A stretch of DNA of 64,000 bases from Mesorhizobium hawassense (GTDB taxonomy: Bacteria; Pseudomonadota; Alphaproteobacteria; Rhizobiales; Rhizobiaceae). A program made the translations under genes and the position numbers. The notes under the pieces were generated by a model. That model was not told where the DNA came from. It did not search any database and saw only the letters and a program-made list of their open reading frames with translations. Of the stretch, positions 1-8,670 are shown piece after piece. Numbering within the stretch: the stretch's first letter is position 1; each line of letters begins with the position of its first letter. The stretch spans positions 496,001-560,000 of the forward strand of contig NZ_QMBP01000001.1 in NCBI RefSeq assembly GCF_003289945.1, in the 5' to 3' direction.

Positions 1-612
1 CTTTTGCTCGACGAGCCGCTCTCGGCGCTCGACGCGCATCTGCGCGAGCAGATGCAGATCGAGCTGAAGCGGCTGCAGGCGCGGCTCGGCACCACTTTCG
101 TCATGGTCACCCACGACCAGACCGAGGCGCTGTCGATCTCCGACCGCATCGTCGTCATGAACAAGGGCCGCATCGAGCAGACCGCCGCGCCGGCGACACT
201 CTATGACCGCCCGGCGACGCGCTTCGTCGCCTCTTTCATCGGCACGATGAACCTTTTGCAGTCGCGCTTTATCGGCCGCGACGGCGAGCGCCTGCGCTTT
301 GCCGCGGGCGAACTGCCGCTGGAGGCTACCTCCGACAACGGCGACACGCCGGCTGCTGGCGACACGCGCACCATCGGCGTTCGTCCGGAGGATCTTCTGG
401 CTGCCGGCGAAGCCGCCGAGGGAACCGCACCGGCGCGGGTCAGCGGTGTCGTCTTCCATGGCCGCACGCTGCGCCTTCATGCCGAGCTCGGGCAGGGGAC
501 GCCGATTGTCATCGACGCGCCGCGTCGCGCCGACGGTTCTCAATTCGGTGTCGGCGACGTGGCACACATAAGTCTGCGGCGGGGCGCCAATTGCCCTGTG
601 CTGTCGAACTGA
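1..612 (+). CDS. ABC transporter ATP-binding protein, C-terminal part (PotA-like)
   Basis: The reading frame is open at the left edge and starts inside the ATPase domain. It begins with the Walker B strand (LLLDEP), followed by the D-loop SALD and the switch histidine in VTHDQTEA. Walker A and the signature motif lie outside the window. About 120 residues of TOBE-like beta domain follow, typical of the spermidine/putrescine/iron (PotA/MalK) branch, in which this domain senses permease or substrate state. It closely resembles the second ATPase at 2679-3764, so it probably belongs to a neighbouring paralogous uptake system. It converges on the GntR gene after a 16-bp gap. The family is clear; the substrate cannot be read. 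Confidence 0.9.
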   Translation, partial: LLLDEPLSALDAHLREQMQIELKRLQARLGTTFVMVTHDQTEALSISDRIVVMNKGRIEQTAAPATLYDRPATRFVASFIGTMNLLQSRFIGRDGERLRFAAGELPLEATSDNGDTPAAGDTRTIGVRPEDLLAAGEAAEGTAPARVSGVVFHGRTLRLHAELGQGTPIVIDAPRRADGSQFGVGDVAHISLRRGANCPVLSN

Positions 613-628
613 ATGTCTAGCCAAGGGG

Positions 629-1327
629 TTACGACGCCTTGGCGAAAAATCCCTGATAGTCGGACTTGGCCTGCAGCAGGCGCAGGATGTTCTCGCGCGA
701 GCCGCGCACATGCGCCCGGGCGCGCGCGCCGGCTAAAGTAACATCGCCATCACAGATCGCATCGACGATGCCGGTATGCTCCTCGCGGGTGAGCTTCCAC
801 TCGTCCAGCCACAGAAGCTCGGTCCAGACATATTGCTGGCATTTGTCGAGGATGCCGCCGAGCATGCCGGAGAGCATCTCGTTGCCGCTGATCTCGGCGA
901 TCACCCGGTGCAGGTCGATGCCGACCTGCAATTCCTCGAATTTCTCCCTGGTGTTGCGGTCCGGAATCGCCGCCAGCCGCTCGCATTCGGCGAGCATCTC
1001 GCGCAGCCGAGCCTTGTCGGCGGCGGTCGCGTTGGCCGCCGCCAGCTCGGTCGCGCGCCCGTCGAGCAGTTCGCGGATATCGAAGGCCTCGCGGAACATG
1101 GTCAGGTTGAACTCGGCCACCACATAGCCCTGGCGCGGACGCCCGATCACCAGTCCGTCGCGCTCCAGCCGGTTGAAGGCCTCACGCACCGGCGTGCGGC
1201 TCACCTTCAAGCGCTCGGCGATCTCGTTTTCCGTCACGCGCCCGCCCGGCGGGATCTGGCCGGTGATGATCAACGCCTTCAGCGCCTCGAACACCGAGTC
1301 GCGCAGCGTGTTCTTTCTCTCTTTCAA
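629..1327 (-). CDS. GntR-family transcriptional regulator, FCD subfamily
   Basis: About 232 residues with an N-terminal winged helix (ENEIAERLKVSRTPVREAF) and an all-helical FCD ligand-binding domain. That domain carries the usual Asp/His positions (DIRELLDGRATE, DLHRVIAEISGN, EEHTGIVDAI) that hold a metal and a small carboxylate effector. I chose the TTG at 1327 because a GGAGG lies 8 nt upstream of it. An in-frame TTG at 1342 would lengthen the protein by five residues but lacks a good ribosome binding site. The gene is divergent from the binding-protein operon at 1564 and very likely controls it through the palindrome at 1504-1513. FCD regulators usually repress and are released by the pathway substrate. 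Confidence 0.9.
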   Translation of the reverse strand: MKERKNTLRDSVFEALKALIITGQIPPGGRVTENEIAERLKVSRTPVREAFNRLERDGLVIGRPRQGYVVAEFNLTMFREAFDIRELLDGRATELAAANATAADKARLREMLAECERLAAIPDRNTREKFEELQVGIDLHRVIAEISGNEMLSGMLGGILDKCQQYVWTELLWLDEWKLTREEHTGIVDAICDGDVTLAGARARAHVRGSRENILRLLQAKSDYQGFFAKAS

Positions 1328-1470
1328 GCGTCCCGCCTCCAACGTTGCGTCACGGATTCGCGAGTTTAGTTCGTTTTAGGGCACGCTTGAACAGGAGCAT
1401 TTCGCGGGAGGCAATTGCCTCCTGCGGAATGGGCCTGTCTCTCCCGTACCAAAAAACACGAAAACCCGAG

Positions 1471-1498
1471 TTGACATCGGCCTCCGAGAAATTACACT
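1471..1498 (+). promoter_or_regulatory. Predicted sigma70 promoter of the PotD-like transporter operon
   Basis: TTGACA at 1471-1476 and TACACT at 1493-1498 are separated by 16 bp, close to the vegetative consensus. This is the best promoter-like match in the 236-bp gap between the divergent GntR gene and the binding protein. It would leave a leader of roughly 60 nt before the ATG at 1564. Confidence 0.55.
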
Positions 1499-1503
1499 CA
1501 AAA

Positions 1504-1513
1504 TTGTATACAA
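1504..1513. promoter_or_regulatory. Candidate GntR/FCD operator
   Basis: TTGTATACAA is a perfect 10-bp palindrome just downstream of the predicted -10 box. FCD-type GntR regulators commonly bind palindromes of this kind (TTGTNNACAA-like). Its position at the transcription start suits repression by the divergent regulator at 629-1327. Assignment to that regulator is inference. Confidence 0.5.
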
Positions 1514-1563
1514 ATTCGCATACCAAATCAACGATAACGGGAACACCGATTGGAGAAGCGAAA

Positions 1564-2604
1564 ATGACGAAGAGACTTTGTATTCACGGGCTGACCGTTG
1601 CCGGCCTGCTGGCTTCGGTCGCCGTTCCGGCGTCGGCCGCCGACACCATCACCGTCGCCTCATGGGGCGGCACCTACCAGGAGGCGCAGACCAAGGCCTT
1701 CTTCGATCCGACGGCCAAGGATCTCGGCATCACCATCAAGCAGGACACCACCAACGGCCTCGACGACGTGCGCCTGCAGGTCACCGGTAATGCCGTCAAA
1801 TGGGACATCACCGAGCTTGGCGCCGACGAATGCGCCCGCGGCTCCAAGGAAGGCCTGTTCGAAAAACTCGACTACAGCGTCATCGACAAGAGCGGCATCA
1901 ATCCCAAGCTCGTGCATGACGACTGGGTCGGCATCTCCTACACCTCCGTCGTGCTGATCTACCGCACCGACGTCTTTGGCGACAAAGGCCCGAAGACCTG
2001 GGCCGATTTCTGGAACGTCGAGAAATTCCCCGGCCGCCGCGCTCTCTCGGGCAGCCAGGCGACCGAGACGCTGAGTGTCGCCGCCCTCGCCAAGGGCATT
2101 CCGATCGACAAGGTCTATCCGGTCGACATCGACGGCGCCTTGCAATCCGTCGACAAGGTCAAGGGCCACATCGATGCCTGGTGGACATCCGGCGCGCAGG
2201 CCATGCAACTCGTCAAGGACGGCGAGGTCGACATGGCGAGCATCTGGAACGGCCGCGCTGGCACGCTGAAAAAGAGCGGCGCCCCGGTCAGCTTCTCCTT
2301 CGACCAGGGCGTGCTCACCGCCGATTGCATGGTCATCCCGAAGGGCTCGAAGAACAAGGATGTCGCCATGAAGGCGCTGGCCAAGTTCGTCAGCCCTGAT
2401 CTCCAGGCCAACCTGCCGCTCTATGTCGATAACGGCCCGGCCAACGAGAAGGCATTCGAGACCGGCAAGATCCCGCCCGAGCGCATCAAGGACATCAACT
2501 CCGCGCCGGAGAACGTCAAGAAGCAGGTGCTGCAGGACCCGGCCTTCTGGCGCGACACGCTCGTCGAGGCGACGGAGAAATTCAACAACCTGATCCAGCA
2601 ATGA
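1564..2604 (+). CDS. ABC transporter substrate-binding protein, spermidine/putrescine type (PotD-like)
   Basis: 346 residues with a Sec signal peptide (about residues 1-26, cleavage near ASA-AD), then the type II periplasmic binding fold starting TITVASWGGTYQEAQ, which is characteristic of the PotD/AfuA-like family. The ATG at 1564 has GGAGAAG 5 nt upstream; the longer open frame to 1345 has no signal peptide at its start and covers the promoter. It is first in an operon with the ATPase and two permeases and would capture the ligand in the periplasm. Family members bind polyamines, amino acid derivatives or small organic acids. The downstream enzymes suggest a ligand other than a polyamine. 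A hairpin follows the stop codon. Confidence 0.9.
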   Translation: MTKRLCIHGLTVAGLLASVAVPASAADTITVASWGGTYQEAQTKAFFDPTAKDLGITIKQDTTNGLDDVRLQVTGNAVKWDITELGADECARGSKEGLFEKLDYSVIDKSGINPKLVHDDWVGISYTSVVLIYRTDVFGDKGPKTWADFWNVEKFPGRRALSGSQATETLSVAALAKGIPIDKVYPVDIDGALQSVDKVKGHIDAWWTSGAQAMQLVKDGEVDMASIWNGRAGTLKKSGAPVSFSFDQGVLTADCMVIPKGSKNKDVAMKALAKFVSPDLQANLPLYVDNGPANEKAFETGKIPPERIKDINSAPENVKKQVLQDPAFWRDTLVEATEKFNNLIQQ

Positions 2605-2615
2605 TGAACGTGTGT

Positions 2616-2640
2616 GGAGCGGCGCAAAACGCGCCGCTCC
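2616..2640 (+). promoter_or_regulatory. Intercistronic hairpin behind the binding-protein gene
   Basis: GGAGCGGCGC and GCGCCGCTCC form a perfect 10-bp stem closed by a 5-nt loop. No T-run follows, so it is unlikely to stop transcription fully. Hairpins in this position protect the 3' end of the upstream cistron from exonucleases and keep binding protein in excess over membrane components. Confidence 0.6.
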
Positions 2641-2678
2641 GCATCGTTTTCGCGAAAAAGATCCGGAGTTGAAGGGAG

Positions 2679-3764
2679 ATGCTCTTGTCTCTTGCGCAGT
2701 CCGCGCTTCCCATCGCGATCGGCGGTATCGAGAAGCGCTTCGGCGGCGTGTCGGTGCTGCACGATCTCGGCCTCGATGTCGCCGCGGGCGAATTCCTGAC
2801 GCTGCTCGGACCGTCCGGCTCGGGAAAGACGACGCTGTTGATGATCCTGGCCGGCTTCGTGCGGGCCAATGCCGGCTCCATCAAGGTCGGCGGCGAGGAA
2901 ATCATCACCATGCCGCCGCACAAGCGCAACATCGGCATGGTGTTCCAGAACTATGCGCTGTTCCCGCATATGAACGTCTTCCACAACATTGCTTTTCCGC
3001 TGAAGCAGCGTCGCGTATCGGCCACGGAAACGGCGGAACGCGTCGAGCGGGCGCTGGACCTGGTGCAGCTGAAAGGCCTCGGCGAGCGCCGTGTCGACCA
3101 GCTCTCCGGCGGCCAGCGACAGCGCGTGGCCCTGGCCCGCGCCATCGTCTTCGAGCCGCGCATCGTTTTGATGGACGAGCCGCTGTCGGCGCTCGACAAG
3201 AGCCTGCGCGAGCATATGCAGATCGAATTGCGCAACCTGCATCGCAGGCTCGGCATGACGACGGTCTACGTCACGCACGACCAGCGCGAGGCGATCACCA
3301 TGTCGGACCGCATCGCGGTCATGAATGCCGGACGCATCGAGCAGATCGACCAGCCGGAAGTTCTCTACGCCAAGCCGCAGACCAAGTTCGTCGCCGGCTT
3401 CATCGGCGAGTCCAACTTCGTTCCCGTCGAATGCCGCAATGGCAGCGTCTGGTATGAGGACAGGAAGCTTCGCATGACCACGGCCGCGCCGTCCGCCGGC
3501 CGGCATCTGATGGTGGTGCGGCCGGAAAAGCTGCGCCTGATCAACGGCGAACAATCGGGCGACGTCAATGCGTTGCCGGCGACCGTCGGCGACGTCATCT
3601 ACCAGGGCGACAGCTTCGTCTGCTACGCGACGCTCAGGGACGGGCGGCAGGTGACGTTGCGCGACTATTGCCGCTCCGACGTGCTGGCGAAACTGCCGGG
3701 GCCGGGCGAGCCGATCACGCTCGGCATCGACGCGCAGGACGTCGTGCTGGTGGCGGACCAATGA
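2679..3764 (+). CDS. ABC transporter ATP-binding protein (PotA-like)
   Basis: 361 residues. Walker A GPSGSGKTT is at about residues 44-52, the Q-loop at VFQNYALFPH, the signature LSGGQRQR at about 142, Walker B VLMDEP at about 163-168 and the switch histidine in VTHDQREA. The last 120 residues form a TOBE-type regulatory domain. It powers the permease pair encoded next. The stop codon overlaps the next start (ATGA), which indicates translational coupling. It is close in sequence to the truncated ATPase at the left edge, so the two transport systems are recent relatives. Confidence 0.95.
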   Translation: MLLSLAQSALPIAIGGIEKRFGGVSVLHDLGLDVAAGEFLTLLGPSGSGKTTLLMILAGFVRANAGSIKVGGEEIITMPPHKRNIGMVFQNYALFPHMNVFHNIAFPLKQRRVSATETAERVERALDLVQLKGLGERRVDQLSGGQRQRVALARAIVFEPRIVLMDEPLSALDKSLREHMQIELRNLHRRLGMTTVYVTHDQREAITMSDRIAVMNAGRIEQIDQPEVLYAKPQTKFVAGFIGESNFVPVECRNGSVWYEDRKLRMTTAAPSAGRHLMVVRPEKLRLINGEQSGDVNALPATVGDVIYQGDSFVCYATLRDGRQVTLRDYCRSDVLAKLPGPGEPITLGIDAQDVVLVADQ

Positions 3765-4684
3765 GCATCGTGTCCGCCAGTCTCGATCATGCCGGCAGGC
3801 CCGATCGCGCGCTCAACGCCGATGCGCTGGCCGCCGACGCGCGGCGGGAATCGCGCGGCCTGCTCGCGCTTCTGTCGCCCGGGCTGTTCCTGGTCTTCGC
3901 CGTCATCATCGTGCCGATCGGTTGGCTGTTCTGGCTCTCGCTGTTCGACGAAACCGGCCAGCTGAGCGCCGCCAATTACGCCCGCTTCTTCGAGCAGGCG
4001 TCCTACATCAAGACCTTCGTCACCACCTTCAAGGTGGCCTTCATCGTCACCGGCGCCTGCGTGCTCTTCGGCTATCCGCTGGCCTATATGCTGTCGCAGC
4101 TCCCGCGCCGCGCCGCCTCGATCTGCCTGATCTTCGTCATCCTGCCGTTCTGGACCTCGGTTCTGGTGCGCACCTATGCCTGGCTGGTCATCCTGCAGCG
4201 CAAGGGGCTGGTCAACAGCTGGCTGATCGATCTCGGCGTGATCGGCCAGCCGCTGCCGCTCGCCAACAATTTCAGCGGCGTCGTCATCGGCATGACCCAC
4301 ATCATGCTGCCCTTCCTGGTGCTGCCGCTTTACGCCTCGATGAAAACCATCGACGTCGATTGCCTGCGCGCCGGGATGAATCTCGGCGCCAGCCCGGCCG
4401 CTACCTTCCGGCAGATCTTCTTCCCGCTCTCGCTGCCGGGGCTGGCCTCGGGCGTGGTCATCGTCTTCGTGCTGTGCCTCGGCTTTTTCGTCACGCCGGC
4501 GCTGATGGGCGGCGGCAAGGTGATCATGTGGGCGATGCGCATGGAGCAGACCACCAGCCTCTATTCCAACTGGGGGGCGGGCGCTGCGTTGGGCGTCGTG
4601 CTGCTTGGCTTCACGCTGGCGCTGCTCGGCCTCTTCCAGTGGCTGCTCGGCGCCCGTGCCACCGGGGTCTGGAGCCAGCGATGA
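3761..4684 (+). CDS. ABC transporter permease (PotB-like)
   Basis: 307 residues from the ATG that overlaps the ATPase stop; upstream in-frame starts would run inside the ATPase gene. An N-terminal cytoplasmic tail of about 35 residues is followed by a first membrane segment (LFLVFAVIIVPIGWLFWLSL) and about five more. The EAA-type loop is visible as RAGMNLGASPAATFRQIFFP, the contact point for the ATPase. It is one half of the inner-membrane channel with the next gene, which it overlaps by 4 bp. Confidence 0.92.
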   Translation: MSIVSASLDHAGRPDRALNADALAADARRESRGLLALLSPGLFLVFAVIIVPIGWLFWLSLFDETGQLSAANYARFFEQASYIKTFVTTFKVAFIVTGACVLFGYPLAYMLSQLPRRAASICLIFVILPFWTSVLVRTYAWLVILQRKGLVNSWLIDLGVIGQPLPLANNFSGVVIGMTHIMLPFLVLPLYASMKTIDVDCLRAGMNLGASPAATFRQIFFPLSLPGLASGVVIVFVLCLGFFVTPALMGGGKVIMWAMRMEQTTSLYSNWGAGAALGVVLLGFTLALLGLFQWLLGARATGVWSQR

Positions 4685-5481
4685 GCGTGGAAAACGCCTT
4701 GCCTATCACGCATCGCCAGCGCCTCTGGCTTTACACGCTCGGCGGCCTCGTCATGCTGTTCCTGATCGCCCCGTCGGTGATCATCGTCATCATGTCCTTC
4801 TCCGACTCGACGCTGCTGCAGTTCCCACCGCAGGAATGGTCCCTACGTTGGTACGAGAGCTATTTCGGCTCCGTCGAATGGCGCGACGCCACCATCGTAT
4901 CGGTCAAGGTGGCGGTGATGACGGCGATCGTCGCGACGCTGCTCGGCACCGCCGCCGCCTACGCCATCAATGCCCGCACGCTGCGGCTGACCGGCTTGAT
5001 CAACGCGCTGCTGACGGCATCGCTGATCATCCCGGTCATCCTGATCGGCATCGGCACTTTCTTCCTCTATGCGCGCATCGGCCTCAACAACACGCTGACC
5101 GGCCTCGTCATCGCGCACACGGTGCAGGCGCTGCCGCTGGTCGTGCTGACGGTGCTGTCGGGGTTGCGCTCCTACGACATGAACCAGGAGAAGGTGGCGC
5201 GCAGCCTCGGCGCCGGCCGTTTCTCGGCCTTCTTCCAGGTGACGATGCCGCAGATCCGTTTCTCGATCGTCTCGGGCGCGTTGTTTGCCTTCATCACTTC
5301 CTTCGACGAGGTGGTGGTGTCGCTGTTTATCTCCGGCGGCGAGACCACGACGCTGACGCGGCGCATGTTCAATGCGTTGCGCGACCAGATCGATCCGACG
5401 ATTGCCGCCATTTCGACTTGCCTGATCGTGCTATCGATCGTCTTGTTGTCCGCCGCCCAGCTTTTCGGCCGCGAACGTTGA
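4681..5481 (+). CDS. ABC transporter permease (PotC-like)
   Basis: 266 residues with six predicted membrane segments, the first near GGLVMLFLIAPSVIIVIMSF. The EAA-type loop reads KVARSLGAGRFSAFFQVTMP. It is the second permease half; its ATG overlaps the stop of the first permease gene (ATGA). The longer frame opening at 3922 is an out-of-frame shadow upstream and is not used. Together with the three preceding genes it completes a type I importer. Confidence 0.92.
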   Translation: MSVENALPITHRQRLWLYTLGGLVMLFLIAPSVIIVIMSFSDSTLLQFPPQEWSLRWYESYFGSVEWRDATIVSVKVAVMTAIVATLLGTAAAYAINARTLRLTGLINALLTASLIIPVILIGIGTFFLYARIGLNNTLTGLVIAHTVQALPLVVLTVLSGLRSYDMNQEKVARSLGAGRFSAFFQVTMPQIRFSIVSGALFAFITSFDEVVVSLFISGGETTTLTRRMFNALRDQIDPTIAAISTCLIVLSIVLLSAAQLFGRER

Positions 5482-5503
5482 TTTGAGGGATACCAAAACC
5501 AGC

Positions 5504-7090
5504 ATGCGTGACTTCCAGTTCCCAGGCCGCTCGCCGGTCCGTGCTACCGAGGCGATGGCCGCGACCTCGCACCCGCTCGCCACTTTAGCCGCCATCGACA
5601 TGCTGCGCTCCGGCGGCAACGCCATGGATGCCGCCGTCTGCGCGGCGGCCGTGCAGGCGGTGGTCGAGCCGCAGTCGACCGGCATCGGCGGCGACTGTTT
5701 CGTCCTCTGCTGCCCGAAGGGCGACGGCAACGTTCTTGCGTTCAACGGCTCCGGCCGTGCGCCCAAGGCCGCGACAGTCGACTGGTATCTGGACAAGGGC
5801 TTCAGCGAACTGCCGAAACAGGGGCCGCACGCGGTTACGATTCCCGGCGCCATCGACGCCTGGTGCCGGCTGCTGGAGGATCATGGCCGCAAGGGCATCG
5901 CCGACGCGCTCGCTCCGGCTATCCGTTATGCCGAAGACGGCTATGTCGTGCACGACCGGGTCGCGTTCGACTGGGAGGATCCGGAAACCGACCTGTCGGC
6001 CGACGAGGTGGCGACGCGCATCTTCCTGCCCGGCGGCAAGCCGCCGAAAGCGGGCGACGTGCACCGCCAGCCGGAACTTGCCGAGACCCTGCGCATCATC
6101 GCCAGGAAAGGCCGCGCCGGCTTCTATGAAGGCGCGGTGGCTGAGGACATCGTCGGACGTCTCCGCGCGCTCGGTGGTCTGCACACGCTCGACGATTTCG
6201 CCGCCACGAAGGGCGATTACCGGGTCCCGGTCAACACCTCCTATCGCGGCCATGACATCCACCAGATGCCGCCGAACAATCAGGGCCTGACCGCGCTTCT
6301 GATGCTAAACGTGCTCTCCGGCTACGACCTTGGCGCGCTCGACCCGAACGGTCCTGAGCGCCTGCATCTCGAGATCGAGGCGGGTCGGCTTGCCTATCAG
6401 GACCGCGACGCCTTTTTCGGCGACCAGGACCATGTCGACGTGCCGGTAAAGGCGCTGCTCTCCGGCGCCTATGCCGACCGGCTGCGCGCCGCGATCGACC
6501 CCGCGCGCGCCATGACCGATCTGCCGCGCCTCGATCTTCCGGGCAGCGACACGGTCTATATCAGCGTCGTCGACCGCGACCGCAATGCGGTGAGCTTCAT
6601 CAACTCGACCTACTATTCCTTCGGCAGCGGCGTCGTCGGCCCGAAGACCGGGGTCGTGCTGCAGAACCGTGGTTCCAGCTTCCGCCTCGATCCGAAGCAT
6701 CCCAACGCGATAGCGCCGGGCAAGCGGCCGATGCACACGATCATGCCGGGCATGATGACGAAGGGCGGCCGCGCGGTGATGCCCTTTGGCGTCATGGGTG
6801 GCGGCTACCAGCCTTTCGGCCATGTGCATCTTTTGACCAACATGATCGACTTCGGCATGGACCCACAGCAGGCGATCGATGCCGCGCGCGTGTTCTACAA
6901 CCACGATGTCGCCGAGGCCGAGCGAAGCGTGCGCGCCGAGACGATCGAAGGCCTGCGCCGGCGAGGCCATAAGGTGGTGGAGCCGGATCATCCGCTGGGC
7001 GGCGGGCAGGCGGTGCTGATCGACTGGGAAAAGGGCACGCTGACCGGCGCGTCCGATCCGCGCAAGGACGGCCTCGCGCTCGGATATTGA
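5504..7090 (+). CDS. Gamma-glutamyltransferase-fold Ntn hydrolase (possibly oxamate amidohydrolase-like)
   Basis: 528 residues, the size of single-chain proenzymes that self-cleave into large and small subunits. The expected nucleophile is Thr350 in SDTVYISVVDRDRNAVSF, the equivalent of the E. coli GGT cleavage region, followed by NSTYYSFGSG. Residues 58-65 (STGIGGDC) match the glycine-rich N-terminal segment. There is no signal peptide, so it is cytoplasmic, unlike classical periplasmic GGT. I chose ATG 5504, with GAGGGA 13 nt upstream, over a TTG at 5483. It lies 22 bp behind the permease gene, so it probably acts on the imported compound. The Klebsiella HpxW oxamate amidohydrolase belongs to this superfamily, and the next gene is an oxalate-CoA-ligase-like enzyme. 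The substrate is inference. Confidence 0.88.
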   Translation: MRDFQFPGRSPVRATEAMAATSHPLATLAAIDMLRSGGNAMDAAVCAAAVQAVVEPQSTGIGGDCFVLCCPKGDGNVLAFNGSGRAPKAATVDWYLDKGFSELPKQGPHAVTIPGAIDAWCRLLEDHGRKGIADALAPAIRYAEDGYVVHDRVAFDWEDPETDLSADEVATRIFLPGGKPPKAGDVHRQPELAETLRIIARKGRAGFYEGAVAEDIVGRLRALGGLHTLDDFAATKGDYRVPVNTSYRGHDIHQMPPNNQGLTALLMLNVLSGYDLGALDPNGPERLHLEIEAGRLAYQDRDAFFGDQDHVDVPVKALLSGAYADRLRAAIDPARAMTDLPRLDLPGSDTVYISVVDRDRNAVSFINSTYYSFGSGVVGPKTGVVLQNRGSSFRLDPKHPNAIAPGKRPMHTIMPGMMTKGGRAVMPFGVMGGGYQPFGHVHLLTNMIDFGMDPQQAIDAARVFYNHDVAEAERSVRAETIEGLRRRGHKVVEPDHPLGGGQAVLIDWEKGTLTGASDPRKDGLALGY

Positions 7091-7140
7091 GAAGGCCTTT
7101 GCTGGACATCGGCCGATCCTTCGAAACATAGTCTGGAACC

Positions 7141-8670
7141 ATGACAAACAGCGAAAACGCCACCGATCTCGCCCATCGCCTAACGCCCGGCGACGAAGAC
7201 GCGCCGGCCATTGCCGCGCCCGAACGGCCAGCCCTGTCGCATGGCGGGCTGCGTCGCCTGATCCGCGATACGTTGGCGCGGCTCAACGCACTCGGCATTG
7301 GCCGTGGCGACCGTGTCGCCATCGTGCTGCCCAACGGCCCGGAAATGGCGACGGCGTTCATAGCCGTGGCGGCCGCCGCGTCCACCGCGCCGCTCAATCC
7401 GGCCTATCGCGCCGACGAGCTTGACTTCTATCTCAGCGATATCGGCGTCAAGGCAATCCTTGTCGGCAAGGATGAGGTAGGCCCTTCGGTCGAGGTTGCC
7501 GAACGCCTCGGCATCCCGGTGCTGCGGCTGGTGGTGCCTGACGATGCGCCGGCCGGTGTCTTCACGATCGAGGGCGACCCTGTCGCATCGCCGGTCTCAT
7601 CCGGATTGGCCGAGAACGGCGATGTCGCGCTGCTGCTCCACACCTCAGGCACCACTTCGCGTCCAAAACTTGTTCCGCTCAGCCACGCCAACCTTGCGGC
7701 GTCGGCGGCGCATATCGGCGCCACGCTCGGCCTGACGCCGGCCGACCGCTGCCTCAACATCATGCCGCTATTCCATATCCATGGCCTGATCGCCGCGGTG
7801 CTGTCCTCTCTCGCCGCCGGCGGCAGCGTCTTCTGCACGCCGGGCTTCAGCGCGCTGCGTTTCTTCCAATGGCTCTCTGAGGCCAGACCCAGCTGGTACA
7901 CCGCCGTGCCGACCATGCATCAGGCGATCCTGCCGCGCGCCGCCCGCAATCCCGAACAGCTTGCGGAGGCGAAATTGCGCTTCATCCGTTCGTCTTCGGC
8001 CTCATTGCCGGCGCAGGTCATGGCCGAACTGGAAGCGACCTTCGGCTGCCCGGTGATCGAATCCTACGGCATGACCGAGGCCGCGCATCAGATGGCCTCC
8101 AACCGTTTGCCACCCGGCCAGCGCAAGCCCGGCAGCGTCGGCGCGTCGGCAGGACCGGAAGTCGCCGTGATGGCGCCGGATGGGCGGCTGCTCAAGGCCG
8201 GCGAGGTCGGCGAGATCGTCATTCGCGGCCCGAACGTCACCGCCGGCTATGAGAAGAGCCCGGACGCCAATGCCAGCGCCTTCGCGCATGGCTGGTTCCA
8301 CACCGGCGACCAGGGCGTGCTCGACGAGGACAACTACCTGCGCGTCACCGGCCGGCTGAAGGAGATCATCAATCGCGGCGGCGAAAAAATCTCGCCGCTC
8401 GAGGTCGACGAAGTGCTGATGGACCATCCGGCGGTGGCGCAGGTCGTCACCTTCGCCATGCCGCATGACAAGCTGGGCGAAGAGGTCGCGTCCGCCGTCG
8501 TGCTGCGCGAAGGCCAAAGCGCCAGCGAGGCCGACATCCGCGGTTTCGCCGCGACGCGTCTCGCCGATTTCAAGGTGCCGCGCAAGGTGGTGATTCTCGA
8601 CGAGATCCCGAAAGGCGCGACCGGCAAGCTGCAGCGTATTGGTCTCTCGGCAAAGCTCGGGCTCGGCTGA
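7141..8670 (+). CDS. AMP-forming acyl-CoA ligase, oxalate-CoA ligase (AAE3/Pcs60) type
   Basis: 509 residues of the ANL adenylating superfamily. The P-loop reads LLHTSGTTSRPKLVPLSH (about residues 165-182). The motif ESYGMTEAAHQMASN followed by LPPGQRKPGSVG, together with NIMPLFHIHGL and SWYTAVPTMHQAIL, matches what I know of the oxalyl-CoA synthetases AAE3 (plant) and Pcs60 (yeast). The catalytic lysine lies in GATGKLQR near residue 496. It would convert a small dicarboxylate plus ATP and CoA to the acyl-CoA, AMP and pyrophosphate in the cytoplasm. It follows the amidohydrolase by 50 bp and overlaps the next gene. The subfamily call is fairly firm; oxalate itself is inferred. Confidence 0.88.
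   Translation: MTNSENATDLAHRLTPGDEDAPAIAAPERPALSHGGLRRLIRDTLARLNALGIGRGDRVAIVLPNGPEMATAFIAVAAAASTAPLNPAYRADELDFYLSDIGVKAILVGKDEVGPSVEVAERLGIPVLRLVVPDDAPAGVFTIEGDPVASPVSSGLAENGDVALLLHTSGTTSRPKLVPLSHANLAASAAHIGATLGLTPADRCLNIMPLFHIHGLIAAVLSSLAAGGSVFCTPGFSALRFFQWLSEARPSWYTAVPTMHQAILPRAARNPEQLAEAKLRFIRSSSASLPAQVMAELEATFGCPVIESYGMTEAAHQMASNRLPPGQRKPGSVGASAGPEVAVMAPDGRLLKAGEVGEIVIRGPNVTAGYEKSPDANASAFAHGWFHTGDQGVLDEDNYLRVTGRLKEIINRGGEKISPLEVDEVLMDHPAVAQVVTFAMPHDKLGEEVASAVVLREGQSASEADIRGFAATRLADFKVPRKVVILDEIPKGATGKLQRIGLSAKLGLG

Noticed and set aside
3922..5481. 519-residue frame covering both PotB/PotC-like genes
   Set aside because: The upstream half is out of frame with the PotB-like permease; the PotC-like gene has its own coupled start at 4681.
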